From Chthonomonas sp035294165 (GTDB lineage: Bacteria; Armatimonadota; Chthonomonadetes; Chthonomonadales; Chthonomonadaceae), in assembly GCF_035294165.1 (NCBI RefSeq), contig NZ_DATGLN010000224.1:1-64000 (forward strand): a DNA stretch of 64,000 nt, given 5' to 3'. The position numbers and the translations under genes are program-made. This document shows positions 52,792-62,331 of the stretch, piece after piece. How positions within the stretch are numbered: position 1 is the stretch's first letter; each line of letters starts with the position of its first letter. The notes beneath the pieces are model-generated. The model made no database searches and was not told the origin of the DNA. It worked only from the letters and a program-made list of their open reading frames with translations.

Positions 52792-53905
52792 ATTCCAGCC
52801 CGCTTTCAGCTCTGTAGCGTGCTCGTAATGCATCAATACTTATCAGTTCCCCATTTTCGTTTTCATAATGCCAATATTCCCATCCGTTACAGGCCGGCTT
52901 TCCCTCTGCAGCAGCGGCGATCTGGTGAATGGAGCCTTCTTTGTCGCCCCATTTCAACAGCGAATCGGCTTTTACATAGGCCACGATCTTTCTATCTTGG
53001 GAATAAAGCGACGTTCCCACCGAAAGGTACCCCGCCTCCACAAGCTGCCCAAAGGCCACCCGCGGCGCAGCGCGTTTTGAAGGGGTTATCAGCAACTCCC
53101 GATCGTCGCAGGCGGGCGTGTTCGTTAAGCGCTCCCATGCCAGTCTCACATACTCTGGGTCACGCTCAATGCCTATAAAGTGACGTCCCAGACGCTTCGC
53201 AACAACCCCCGTTGTGCCGGTGCCGAAAAACGGGTCTAGCACAACATCCCCTGGCCTGCTCGATGCCAAGATCACTCGGTAGAGCAACGCCTGGGGCTTT
53301 TGTGTCGAGTGCGCCTTCTTTCCCTCCGTTCGCAACCGCTCGGCGCCGGTACATAGGGGCAGATGCCATACATTCTGCATCTGCTTGCCTTCATTCAGAT
53401 TCTTCATGGCCTGGTACTGAAACGTATAGCCGCGTGCTTCCCGCGATCTCTTAGCCCAAAGCAGTATTTCGGTCGCATTCTGAAACCTTGCGCCCCGGAA
53501 ATTCGGCATCGGGTTCGTTTTGTGCCAAATAACATCGTTCAAAATCCAAAAGCCTAAATCCATCATGATCTTGCCAACACGGTAGATGTTATGATAGGAA
53601 CCGATCACCCAAAGGGTGCCCGTCTCTTTCAGTACCCTCCTACACGCACTTAACCATTGTGTTGTGAAGGCATCGTAATCATCAAAGTTGGCAAATCTGT
53701 CCCACTCGTCGTTAACCCCGGCAACCGGTGTCTGATTGGGGCGCCAAAGCTCCTGCCGCAGCTGAAGGTTATAAGGCGGATCGGCGAAGATAAGGTCTAT
53801 GGAATGAGGGGGCAATTTCGGTAGAACTTCCAAGCAGTCGCCTAAGAGAACCTGATTAAGGGGCAAGTCGGCAGAGATAGTCTCTTCCCGCTTAACAGAT
53901 GACAT
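52790..53905 (-). CDS. CcrM-like adenine-N6 DNA methyltransferase with C-terminal RAMA-type domain
   Basis: 371 residues from the ATG at 53905, 6 bp after AAGGAG; an ATG two codons upstream sits on that site. Motif order is beta class: DPPYNL at 42-47, then DPFFGTGTTG (SAM site) at 224-233. The C-terminal ~100 residues (AFGQLVEAGYLSVGTSLYS, ACNGWEYWHYE) match the extra domain of CcrM, which methylates GANTC. No restriction gene is adjacent, so it is a solitary enzyme, possibly with a regulatory role. Target specificity is inferred from similarity. Confidence 0.9.
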   Translation of the reverse strand: MSSVKREETISADLPLNQVLLGDCLEVLPKLPPHSIDLIFADPPYNLQLRQELWRPNQTPVAGVNDEWDRFANFDDYDAFTTQWLSACRRVLKETGTLWVIGSYHNIYRVGKIMMDLGFWILNDVIWHKTNPMPNFRGARFQNATEILLWAKRSREARGYTFQYQAMKNLNEGKQMQNVWHLPLCTGAERLRTEGKKAHSTQKPQALLYRVILASSRPGDVVLDPFFGTGTTGVVAKRLGRHFIGIERDPEYVRLAWERLTNTPACDDRELLITPSKRAAPRVAFGQLVEAGYLSVGTSLYSQDRKIVAYVKADSLLKWGDKEGSIHQIAAAAEGKPACNGWEYWHYENENGELISIDALRARYRAESGLE

Positions 53906-54004
53906 TCCCATCTCCTTGAATGCACAAAAAGTAGCCTAGAATGTTGCGATAGATTTCACGATGACCACACGCTTTCGAGCAATCCACCGCGCTTACACCT
54001 TTCT

Positions 54005-54033
54005 TTGACAGAATCCGAATCGCATAGTATACT
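54005..54033 (+). promoter_or_regulatory. Sigma-70-type promoter of the radical SAM gene
   Basis: TTGACA at 54005-54010, 17-bp spacer, TATACT at 54028-54033; about 40 nt later AGGAGG and the ATG at 54079. Confidence 0.85.
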
Positions 54034-54078
54034 AAAACCACCCTGTAGAATGGTTGGAGCACAGGAGGGATTTTGGCG

Positions 54079-56073
54079 ATGTGGACTCGCGAGCAGATAG
54101 ATGTCGTGTTGGAGGATATTTTACCGCGTGTCAGTAAACCCGGTCGCTACACCGGCGGGGAATTGAACAGCATTGTAAAAGACCACAGCACCGTTGACGT
54201 AAAATTTGCCATTGCCTTCCCCGACGCCTACGAAATCGGCATGAGCAACCTCGCCTGCAGTATTATTTACCACCTCCTTAATAAACGGCAGGACTGTGTT
54301 TGCGAGCGCGTCTACGCCCCTTGGCCCGACATGGAGCGCGAAATGCGTGCGGTAGGGCTGCCTCTTTACACTTTGGAGACCCGCACACCCCTCTCAGACT
54401 ACGACTTCATCGGGTTTGCCCTCTCCTATGAACTCTCTTACACCAACGTGCTCAACATGCTGGACCTCGGCGGCATTCCCGTGCGTTCTCGCGACAGAGA
54501 TAGGCTCCAACCCAATGGAAAACCCTACCCCATCATCATCGCCGGCGGGCACTGCGCCTTTAACCCAGAGCCGATGGCCCCCTTTATAGACCTCTTTGTT
54601 ATCGGAGAGGCGGAAGAGGTTCTTCAGCAACTCGTAACCAGCTTTAAACGCTATCGCCATCTTTCGCGGGAGGAGCTTCTCCTGCAGCTTGCCCAGATTC
54701 CGGGCTGCTATGCGCCGCGCTTCTATGAACCCGAATACGAAAGCGAAGAGGCCAGGCTGGCACGCCTTGAAAGCAAAGGCCTCTCGGCCGAAGAGGCAGA
54801 GCGACTCGGTGACACCATGCCGCATCTCCTAGCCATCCGACGCCTGCACCCAGATGTGCCCGCAAAAGTTGAACGAGTGTGGGTAAAGGATGTGGACGCT
54901 CTTGAGTATCCTACCAAACCCATCATCCCCTATATCGAGGTGGTGCACGACCGCATCTCTTTGGAGGTCATGCGAGGCTGCACCCGAGGCTGCCGATTCT
55001 GTCAAGCCGGCATGATCACCCGGCCGGTGCGCGAAAAAAGCCCAGAAAAGCTGATGCAACTTGCCGAGGAGTTGGTAAAGAACACCGGTCATGAAGATAT
55101 CTCCCTAGTCTCCCTCTCCACCGCCGACTACAGCCGTGTGGAAGAGGTCGTTCAGTCGCTGATAGATAAGTATGCCGGTAGCCGGGTTGGTGTCTCGCTG
55201 CCTTCTCTGCGTGCCGACCGCGACTGTGTAAAGCTGGTGCAAGAGATCAACAAGGTTCGTAAAACGGGGTTGACCTTCGCCCCGGAAGCCGGCTCCCAGC
55301 GAATGCGCGACGTTGTGAACAAAGGCGTTACCGAAAAAGACCTCTTCGCTGCCTGCGAGACGGCCTTCCAAAACGGCTGGCAGCGTATTAAGCTCTATTT
55401 CATGATCTCGCTACCTACCGAAACCGATGAGGATGTTTTAGCCATCGGGGAACTAGCCCATAAATGTGCCGAGATCGCCCGCAAAAACGGCGTGAAGAAC
55501 CCGACCATCACTATCGGCGTGTCGGCTTTTGTGCCCAAACCTTTTACCCCCTTCCAATGGCATGGGCAAGATTCGCTTGAGGAGATAGATAGAAAACAGC
55601 GCATGCTGAAACGCTCACTGAAAGACCGCGCCATCTCCTATCGTCCCAATGAGGCGGCAAGCGCACAACTAGAGGCCGTGCTCTCCTTAGGAGATCGGCG
55701 TGTGGCCGATGCCATCGAGTTGGCCTGGCGGCGTGGTCAGGTGTTCGACGCTTGGGATGAGTATCTCGACTATGAACGATGGAAGCAGGCCTTTGCAGAT
55801 GCCGGCATTGACCTGCGTTTCTACGCGAACCGGCACAAAGATTATGAGGAAACCCTGCCGTGGGACCATATTGATTGTGGCGTCTCCAAGGCCTATCTAC
55901 GTGCAGAGGACAAACGCGCACGCTCGGCCCAACTAACCGCCGACTGTCACACGGCTCCCTGCACCTTCTGTGGCGCCTGCGACAGGTCTTACATCGAAAG
56001 TGGCAAGGCAAAGCGAGAGAACCGAGCGTTTGTGCCAAATGCCTTACCCATCATCCCGCTAACAACGCGATAG
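54079..56073 (+). CDS. Radical SAM protein (TIGR03960-like, B12-binding-type N-terminus)
   Basis: 664 residues from the ATG at 54079, 10 bp after AGGAGG; a TTG two codons earlier is too close. The N-terminal ~250 residues resemble a B12-binding-type domain (VKFAIAFPDAYEIGMSNLACS). The 4Fe-4S motif is C301-T-R-G-C305-R-F-C308, with the SAM domain after it. A C-terminal cluster CHTAPCTFCGACD could bind a second metal centre. In many genomes this protein is paired or fused with a DUF2344 protein; no such gene is next to it here. Reaction unknown. Confidence 0.88.
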   Translation: MWTREQIDVVLEDILPRVSKPGRYTGGELNSIVKDHSTVDVKFAIAFPDAYEIGMSNLACSIIYHLLNKRQDCVCERVYAPWPDMEREMRAVGLPLYTLETRTPLSDYDFIGFALSYELSYTNVLNMLDLGGIPVRSRDRDRLQPNGKPYPIIIAGGHCAFNPEPMAPFIDLFVIGEAEEVLQQLVTSFKRYRHLSREELLLQLAQIPGCYAPRFYEPEYESEEARLARLESKGLSAEEAERLGDTMPHLLAIRRLHPDVPAKVERVWVKDVDALEYPTKPIIPYIEVVHDRISLEVMRGCTRGCRFCQAGMITRPVREKSPEKLMQLAEELVKNTGHEDISLVSLSTADYSRVEEVVQSLIDKYAGSRVGVSLPSLRADRDCVKLVQEINKVRKTGLTFAPEAGSQRMRDVVNKGVTEKDLFAACETAFQNGWQRIKLYFMISLPTETDEDVLAIGELAHKCAEIARKNGVKNPTITIGVSAFVPKPFTPFQWHGQDSLEEIDRKQRMLKRSLKDRAISYRPNEAASAQLEAVLSLGDRRVADAIELAWRRGQVFDAWDEYLDYERWKQAFADAGIDLRFYANRHKDYEETLPWDHIDCGVSKAYLRAEDKRARSAQLTADCHTAPCTFCGACDRSYIESGKAKRENRAFVPNALPIIPLTTR

Positions 56074-56078
56074 CAGCG

Positions 56079-56118
56079 CCCGCTCTCCACGTGAACCTCC
56101 TGCGGTGAGGAGAGCGGG
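56079..56118 (+). terminator. Terminator-like hairpin after the radical SAM gene
   Basis: Perfect 10-bp stem (56079-56088 with 56109-56118) with a 20-nt loop. Only a short, interrupted T stretch follows (TCTTCATT), so it may be a weak terminator. Confidence 0.6.
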
Positions 56119-56143
56119 TCTTCATTCTGTCAAGTCAGTGCGC

Positions 56144-56172
56144 TTTACATTTTTTCGACATAGCGCTATAAT
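56144..56172 (+). promoter_or_regulatory. Sigma-70-type promoter of rpoN
   Basis: TTTACA at 56144-56149, 17-bp spacer, TATAAT at 56167-56172. The leader to the ATG at 56297 is about 120 nt. Confidence 0.8.
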
Positions 56173-56296
56173 CATAAGTGTTTCATCAACACAACCGAAA
56201 CGTTCACGCGCTGAAGCCGTACTTACCAAAGTCCGATAATTCACCGTGATTTCTTTTGCCTGTCCGAGCTGCCTAAAAGGAGAAGAGAGGCTCGTT

Positions 56297-57688
56297 ATGG
56301 CGTTTTTGCAGAACGAACAAAAGCAGGTTCAAGCCCAAAAGATCGATCCCAAAGTTTTTCTTACACAAAAACTTCTGCAGCTTAATGTGCAGGAGCGGTT
56401 GCTAAGCGTCGAGAACGAGCTTTTGGAAAACCCTGCCCTCGAACTTACAGAATCTCTCGAACCTACAGGCAACGAAGAAGAGAGGCCCTATACCGAAGAG
56501 GAGGTTCACCGACCTGACCCGAAAGAGCGTATAGACCCCTTTCTCTCACTACAAGATTCCGAAAACTCCGTCGCCAGCCATCAAGCTCCCATCGAACTAC
56601 GCGACCATCTCACCAACCAACTGCATCTGCTTCCGCTCTCTTCCGAAGAACAGGCCGTGGCCGACTACATCATCGGCAACATTGACGACAACGGTCTGCT
56701 GACCGAACCGATTGAAAGCATCGCCCATGACCTCAAAGTCTCCAAAAGCATGGTCGAAAAGGTCTTAGCCCAACTCCAAACCCTAGACCCGCCGGGCATC
56801 GCCGCACGAAGCCTACAAGAGTGTCTGCTCCTCCAGATACAGCATATTCTGCCCGACACCCCCCCCAACACACCCGCTTGGGAGACAACACAAACCGCCT
56901 ATCGCATCCTTAGCGAATGCTTTGAGGAGTTTGTGGGTCATCACCATCACCGCATTTGCCGTCACCTGCTTCTTCCACGCAAAACGGTGCAAGCCGCCAT
57001 AGATTTTATCACCAATCGCCTTACCCCCTACCCTGCCGCCCGCTTTGGCGCGCTTTGGTGCCGCCCCTTCGGTGAAGCGACCATCCGGCCAGATGTGCTT
57101 ATCTACCGCACCGAAACCGGTTTCCAAATCGAGATCGCCGGCTACGCGCCAGAAAACCTTCGCATTAGCCCGGTCTGGCAAGAGGCATATGAGAAGTATC
57201 AAGGAGATCGTATCGTATCGGAACCCATCAACCAAGTGCGTGAATACGTTCGGAGGGCCAACCTCTTCATAGAGAGCCTGCGCAACTGCCATAAAATTTT
57301 GCGCGCCATTACCCGTGAGCTTGTCCTTTGCCAAACCGCCTTCATCGAGACCGGACAAATTCAGTTTCTACGCCCTCTCACCCGCAACACGGTTGCCGAA
57401 AAACTGGGTGTACATCCCTCTGTGGTCAGTCGCGCCACTTTCAATAAGTACGTGCGTCTGCCTAACCTCGAAATCCATCCTTTTAATATCTTCTTCGACT
57501 ACTCCCTCGTGGTTAAAACCGCCCTTCGGCAGCTTGTTGCCGAGGAAGACCCAAAGGCACCCTTAACCGATCTCGATTTAACCGAAAAGCTCTGCGCCAT
57601 GGGCTTCGATGTGGCACGTCGAACCGTGGTAAAGTACCGAGAGCAGTGCCGCATTCTTCCCTCTCATCTTCGTCGGCGTTACAACTGA
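56297..57688 (+). CDS. rpoN: RNA polymerase sigma-54 factor RpoN
   Basis: 463 residues from the ATG at 56297, 6 bp after AGAGG; an in-frame GTG at 56246 lacks a ribosome site. Region I is Gln-rich (QKQVQAQKIDPKVFLTQKLLQ, ENELLENPALEL), then an acidic region II, the core-binding domain (LRDHLTNQLHLLPLS) and the RpoN box ARRTVVKYRE at about 440-449. Sigma-54 needs AAA+ activators; none is encoded in the window. Own promoter at 56144-56172. Confidence 0.95.
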   Translation: MAFLQNEQKQVQAQKIDPKVFLTQKLLQLNVQERLLSVENELLENPALELTESLEPTGNEEERPYTEEEVHRPDPKERIDPFLSLQDSENSVASHQAPIELRDHLTNQLHLLPLSSEEQAVADYIIGNIDDNGLLTEPIESIAHDLKVSKSMVEKVLAQLQTLDPPGIAARSLQECLLLQIQHILPDTPPNTPAWETTQTAYRILSECFEEFVGHHHHRICRHLLLPRKTVQAAIDFITNRLTPYPAARFGALWCRPFGEATIRPDVLIYRTETGFQIEIAGYAPENLRISPVWQEAYEKYQGDRIVSEPINQVREYVRRANLFIESLRNCHKILRAITRELVLCQTAFIETGQIQFLRPLTRNTVAEKLGVHPSVVSRATFNKYVRLPNLEIHPFNIFFDYSLVVKTALRQLVAEEDPKAPLTDLDLTEKLCAMGFDVARRTVVKYREQCRILPSHLRRRYN

Positions 57689-57783
57689 CCTTTTTCCCCT
57701 CTTAAGCCGATAATTTGTACAGGCCACGGTTCAATACGTCTCTACAAGACGTTTGGCATCTCATCTCTTAGAGAGGAAGTTTC

Positions 57784-58551
57784 ATGGAAGAAACAAACCC
57801 TTATCCCCGTGTGCTTGCCATTGTGCAGGCACGCATGGGAAGTTGCCGGCTGCCCGGCAAACCGCTACTATCTCTAGGTGACTCCACCCTTATCGAGCAG
57901 ACCATACGCCGTATTCGCGCCTCTGAGATCGTCTCCGAAATCGTCGTTGCCATGCCGTCTCATCCAGAAAATCGTCCCCTACGTCAGCTCTGCCGAAAGC
58001 AAAACCTCCCTTGTTTCGCCTACGATGGGCCAGAAGAGGACGTGCTGTCGCGCCTGCTACAGGCCGCCAAGGTCTTCCATGCCGATGTCGTGGTGCGCGC
58101 GTTCGCCTGCGACCCTCTTCTCGAACCCAAAATGCTTTGGGCGGCCGCCCGCTATCAACTCGACACCGATATGGATATCGTAACGGTGGGACGCCTGCCG
58201 GAAGGCACTGCCTGCGAGGTGATGCCCCTTCGTACTCTCATCCATCTCGACAGCTTTTGCAAAAGCCGGGAGGATCGAGAGGAGGTTACCGCGTTCTTGT
58301 GGCGCCATCGCGAGCTGTTCGACTGCGCTATTCTGCCGGCTCCCCTCAGCTTGCGACTGCCGGGTATTCGTTTACGCATCCAAACAGAGGAGGACTATGA
58401 ACTGTTGCGTTGGATTTTCAACACGGTGGCACCGCGCCCGAACGGGCTGATTGCCGTGCGGGATGTGCTTGACCGGCTCCTGCATCATCCCGAACAGCTC
58501 CACAAAGCCATCGGGAGCTATGCGGTTGTCCACGACCCGAAAGCGGCTTAA
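57784..58551 (+). CDS. SpsF-like cytidylyltransferase
   Basis: 255 residues. The nucleotide-binding start VLAIVQARMGSCRLPGKPLL and PEEDVLSRLLQAAKVFHADV are typical of the SpsF/CMP-sugar synthetase family (CMP-Kdo or CMP-sialic-acid synthetase fold). Such enzymes activate sugars for surface polysaccharides or spore coat. Acceptor unknown, and no sugar genes are adjacent. GAGAGGAAG precedes the ATG. Its stop overlaps the convergent membrane gene by 4 bp. Confidence 0.82.
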   Translation: MEETNPYPRVLAIVQARMGSCRLPGKPLLSLGDSTLIEQTIRRIRASEIVSEIVVAMPSHPENRPLRQLCRKQNLPCFAYDGPEEDVLSRLLQAAKVFHADVVVRAFACDPLLEPKMLWAAARYQLDTDMDIVTVGRLPEGTACEVMPLRTLIHLDSFCKSREDREEVTAFLWRHRELFDCAILPAPLSLRLPGIRLRIQTEEDYELLRWIFNTVAPRPNGLIAVRDVLDRLLHHPEQLHKAIGSYAVVHDPKAA

Positions 58552-59759
58552 CGAGGGGCTTTCACGTTAGGAGGAACCGTACGCACCACCCCAACACCGT
58601 GCGCACGCTGAGGGCGCAGGCGCATCGGCTCCAAAACAGGCAATGCAACTTCCGGTACAGGTTCCTCCGCCACCGTCTCCTCCTCAAAAACGAGGAGGAT
58701 CATCGCCCCGATAAGCGCCCCTACCAGTGTTGCCGCCAGCAGGCGCCCCATCGAATCGCTGCCAACCCTGAGAGCGCCATTCAGACACCATGCAGCCAGC
58801 AGACCCGCCAATCCACCGGCATTACGTGTAGCACGCGAAGGAAAGTGCGGAATCCATCGGGCGCATTTCGCCCCAACCACCAGCCCTACCACCAGCCAAC
58901 CAAGAAAACGACTGAAGGCCTCCCAAAGCGGCGGCATTCCCATCCCCCCGCGCACGCCGCCCCACAACAGCAGATGGAAGACCAACTGCCCACAGCCTCC
59001 GGCCAGAAAGCCCCACCAGGCCATACGCCCGGCTCTTAACAGAAACACTTGTGCCGTAAAACGAAACGGCACGCCATGCCGCCTATACACCCACCACAAG
59101 CCGCCAAGAAACGCCAATGCCATTAAGCCCACCACCAAACCAACCCACAGACCAACGATAAGGAACTCCTTCAGCAGAAAATTGGAGAGCGTTGTCAGTG
59201 GGGTCGTGGTGGCAGGCGTCACCGTAAAGTCGGTTACCTCCACCGTTTGGTGAGGCCAAAGGCTCCCTTGATACTGCTTTATGCTGCCATGCACCATCAC
59301 CCGACAGTGAAAGGTGGTTGGGTCGGGGTCACCATGGTTCGCATAGTAGTGCACAAAAACACGGTAAGTTCCTAAGGGCGCCTCTCCGTAAGGCCAAAAG
59401 ATGTTTTCAACCGGCGTAGAGGTGAGATGTTCGATGCTCGCATTGGCGTCCACATCGAGCTGCCCACCCGTTGGGGAACGCCGATGCATAAACCATATTT
59501 TTACACCGGACGGGTCTATACACCAGAGGTCTAGATCGTTGCGGTTGTTCCATGCCAGTGATATCTGCACCTCACCGCTCTGCCCGCCGGCCTGCTCCAC
59601 ACGGCGTGAAATATCGCTGCGGTAAATAAGCAGCGGCCACATGTTGCCGGCAAGCAGGTCGGCAACCGGCCTGGTCTGCATCACCCCTTCAAGGAGCAGG
59701 GCGGTAAGCAAACAGGCCGCCCCACCTATCAGGGCAAAGAGCACTCGAAATCGCCACAT
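58548..59759 (-). CDS. Membrane protein with YfaP/DUF2135-like domain
   Basis: 403 residues. N-terminal helix (about 7-25), then an extracytoplasmic domain with NRNDLDLWCIDPSGVKIWF, GGQLDVDANAS and PLGTYRVFVHYYANHG, which matches the YfaP/DUF2135 pattern. The second half has about five membrane helices. It is the third gene of a minus-strand operon with a vWA protein and a coiled-coil membrane protein, with no gap (stop TAG next to ATG). Genes with vWA and DUF2135 domains often travel together; function unknown. Confidence 0.75.
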   Translation of the reverse strand: MWRFRVLFALIGGAACLLTALLLEGVMQTRPVADLLAGNMWPLLIYRSDISRRVEQAGGQSGEVQISLAWNNRNDLDLWCIDPSGVKIWFMHRRSPTGGQLDVDANASIEHLTSTPVENIFWPYGEAPLGTYRVFVHYYANHGDPDPTTFHCRVMVHGSIKQYQGSLWPHQTVEVTDFTVTPATTTPLTTLSNFLLKEFLIVGLWVGLVVGLMALAFLGGLWWVYRRHGVPFRFTAQVFLLRAGRMAWWGFLAGGCGQLVFHLLLWGGVRGGMGMPPLWEAFSRFLGWLVVGLVVGAKCARWIPHFPSRATRNAGGLAGLLAAWCLNGALRVGSDSMGRLLAATLVGALIGAMILLVFEEETVAEEPVPEVALPVLEPMRLRPQRAHGVGVVRTVPPNVKAPR

Positions 59760-61298
59760 CTACCATCGTCCCGTCAAAAAACCGTTCCGCGCGGCCGGCG
59801 CCGATTTCGTGCTCTCCGGCTTCTGCGGCAGCGGCTCTGTCGCTTCTATCAGGTTTTCGAGCGTCTGCTGCAATCTATTCGCCTCGCCCACGGCGGCGGC
59901 CCTTGCGGCCTGTCGCCGCTCACGCACCACATCCGGCAATGTCGGCGTGCTTAAACTCAAACGCCTCTGCTCCATGTCGGCTAATTCTGCCCTTAGCTCC
60001 TGCAGTGTTTTCTCCATGCCTTCCAGGCTATAGGCATGTTGCAGAAGCTCCTGAACGGCCGGGTCTTTAGCGCGTGCCTCCATCACCGCCCGTTGCCGAT
60101 GCCGCAACCACGCGCGTCGCATCTGGTCTTCGCCCTCCGACCAGCCATTGGTGCTCTTATACAGAAGATAAGGGCCACTAATAAGAAGCCCTATCAACAT
60201 GTAGACGGGCAGAGGCATCTCATGGTCTTGATTGGAACGCCCCTCTTGCACGCGCTCTTCACGCAGTATCTGCTGATGATGCAACATGCGCAGCCCCATC
60301 CCTTCCGCCGTCACTTCGGCCAGCCCCAACCCCAGCGCCCCCGCCAAGCAGAGAACGGCCACGGTGGTCTGCTCCCGCAAGCGCGGCACCCTCACGGCGG
60401 AATCGTTGGTCTCAAGGCTTCGACCCAACATGCCCACAACCGCGTGGTATATCTCGCCCATGAGATATACTATCACGAAACCCAGTGCGGCAGCCACTCC
60501 CAAACGCGGTAGCCCATCGGCCCTAAGCAGCGTGTCCAGATCGAGCAACCCCACCAACGTCCCCAAACAGAGGGCCAACAACAGGCCTGCTACCAAAGGC
60601 GCCAATATCTGCATGAACATGTTAAGCAGGAGTGCGAAAAAGCCCCTCTGTGCTTCCGGCCTCACACCGTGCTCTCCGGCAATCTCGTCGAGATCGGGTA
60701 TCTCTTCAAGCGCCTCGATCACCTTGCGCGGTTCAACGGCCGCGCTGGGGCGCTGCTCCCCATCCTGCGTGGCCACCTCTCGCTTCAGCAGCCCGTCCGG
60801 CAGACGCAGGCCGGCTCGCCCCACGCTCTCGGCAAAACGGCGCCGTTCCTGTAGAAGCTCCGTTTTAAGCTCTGTTTCGTGTTCGCGCAGCAGTTCGATC
60901 TGCCTCTCAAGCCGTTCCTGCTCCTTGGCGTTTTCGGCTTTCAGCCGCTCCAGCACCTCCTGCACCTCGGCCTCTACCGCAAGCTGCTCCTCGGTGGCCG
61001 CCACAGCCCGCGTCCAATAGTTCCAACGCAGCAGCCAAAACCTGCGGGGAAAATCGCGGAATTGCCCCTCAAGTTGGTTCAGCAAGGCCTCTTGGCGCGC
61101 TCGCTCCTCCGCCGAGAGACCGATAGGCGGCACGTGCCAAACCATGTCGTTGGTGAAGCCGCTAGGCCAAAAGAGAGCACGCTTTGTAGGCTCCGATGCT
61201 CCCTTTGCCGGCACGGAAGAAGGCTCATCCATGCGCCCGTTCACAACCGCACGCCCATCTCTTTCTAGCCCTGAAACCACATCCGGATCGTCCATCAT
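59760..61298 (-). CDS. Coiled-coil membrane protein of the vWA operon
   Basis: 512 residues; ATG at 61298 or 61295, near GAGGG. A long coiled coil (EEQLAVEAEVQEVLERLKAE, about 100-165) is followed by a central membrane domain with two to four helices (FFALLLNMFMQILAPLVAGLL; LGVAAALGFVIVYLMG) and a second coiled coil near the C-terminus (EGMEKTLQELRAELADMEQR). No family recognised. Placed between the vWA gene (9 bp upstream) and the DUF2135 gene, it probably forms a membrane complex with them. Confidence 0.7.
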   Translation of the reverse strand: MMDDPDVVSGLERDGRAVVNGRMDEPSSVPAKGASEPTKRALFWPSGFTNDMVWHVPPIGLSAEERARQEALLNQLEGQFRDFPRRFWLLRWNYWTRAVAATEEQLAVEAEVQEVLERLKAENAKEQERLERQIELLREHETELKTELLQERRRFAESVGRAGLRLPDGLLKREVATQDGEQRPSAAVEPRKVIEALEEIPDLDEIAGEHGVRPEAQRGFFALLLNMFMQILAPLVAGLLLALCLGTLVGLLDLDTLLRADGLPRLGVAAALGFVIVYLMGEIYHAVVGMLGRSLETNDSAVRVPRLREQTTVAVLCLAGALGLGLAEVTAEGMGLRMLHHQQILREERVQEGRSNQDHEMPLPVYMLIGLLISGPYLLYKSTNGWSEGEDQMRRAWLRHRQRAVMEARAKDPAVQELLQHAYSLEGMEKTLQELRAELADMEQRRLSLSTPTLPDVVRERRQAARAAAVGEANRLQQTLENLIEATEPLPQKPESTKSAPAARNGFLTGRW

Positions 61299-61307
61299 TT
61301 TCCCTCG

Positions 61308-62027
61308 CTATTTCTCCCCATTGGGGGACGCTATCAGTTGACGCAAACGCTGCAGGCCTTCTGCAGCATCCTGGCGCCCGGTCACAATCAATCTATTGCC
61401 AAAGATCGGCACCAACCTTCTTTCAAGTTCCGAGCGAAAGCCGTTGCGCGAGGTTACCCCACAAAACCACACCGCCTTCAAAGTGCCTATCTGAGCAAGC
61501 TTTTTGGCCTCCTCAACGGTCGTGCTGGGGTTTTCATCCTCCCCATCGGTCAGCATTAAAATGGCGGTTGGCTCCCCTTGGGCCTGATCGGCGCCGGCCT
61601 CGCGCTCCATCTCCTTAAACACTACCGCCGGAAAGGTACCCCAACTGTTTGGGTGCAATGCCATCACCTCGTCCTCCGTTGGCCATAGGTCTTCCGGCCG
61701 CACCGGAACGAGGTCGGCGAACTTGTGCGCATTCACATCAAACGACCATATCTCCACATGCGATCCCTGAGGCAGCACCTCGGCCACCGTTTCATCTAGC
61801 ACACCAAACATCTGTTTGCGCGAATGCATGTGCACGCTGCCCGTTACATCGGCCCCTACCAGCAAGTCCACCCTCTTACCGGAACGGGCATGAGAAAACA
61901 CATAGGCGCCGGCCCCTACAAGCCCTATAATAAGCGCAAGCGCCGCCACGGCGGCGATCATTTCAGAAGGTTGGAACTGCCCCAGCTTTCTCCCGTTCTG
62001 AACTCCGCGTTCGCTCCATCGAGCCAT
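61308..62027 (-). CDS. Membrane-anchored von Willebrand factor A domain protein
   Basis: 239 residues. One helix near 23-44, then a vWA domain: VGADVTGSVHMH in place of the usual DxSxS (D-V-T-G-S) and LMLTDGEDEN for the second metal-binding element. The MIDAS first motif therefore has Thr for the first Ser, which may still hold a metal. AAGG lies before the ATG. First gene of a three-gene minus-strand operon. Role unknown; vWA domains mediate protein contacts. Confidence 0.8.
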   Translation of the reverse strand: MARWSERGVQNGRKLGQFQPSEMIAAVAALALIIGLVGAGAYVFSHARSGKRVDLLVGADVTGSVHMHSRKQMFGVLDETVAEVLPQGSHVEIWSFDVNAHKFADLVPVRPEDLWPTEDEVMALHPNSWGTFPAVVFKEMEREAGADQAQGEPTAILMLTDGEDENPSTTVEEAKKLAQIGTLKAVWFCGVTSRNGFRSELERRLVPIFGNRLIVTGRQDAAEGLQRLRQLIASPNGEK

Positions 62028-62331
62028 AATGCCTTATCCCCTCCCATTAGATGAAAACCGTGCCTCGATAGGAAAGTATACGGCTAAATAGCCTACTCTA
62101 TTCTCAAGACACAGAAGAGTTCTTGACCCAAACCGGCAAATCCTGCATGTAATTTAAGACGTTTGCCGCCGAAAACGGTTTCCACAAACTCCCTCCTTGA
62201 CAGAAGCCCCAGTCAACAGGTAGATTCACAGGTAAAGTTGATTCTTCGTCTATTTGAGCGGTTTATCGTACCACTCTCCACCCTGCCTTGCCCGATCAAA
62301 TTGATGTTTAACTTTTCGCATAGAATGAGCC
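62028..62331. other. Intergenic region between the vWA operon and der
   Basis: 304 bp between divergent genes. A possible promoter for der is TTGACA (62197-62202), 18-bp spacer, TAGATT (62221-62226). No coding sequence or RNA gene recognised. Confidence 0.4.
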
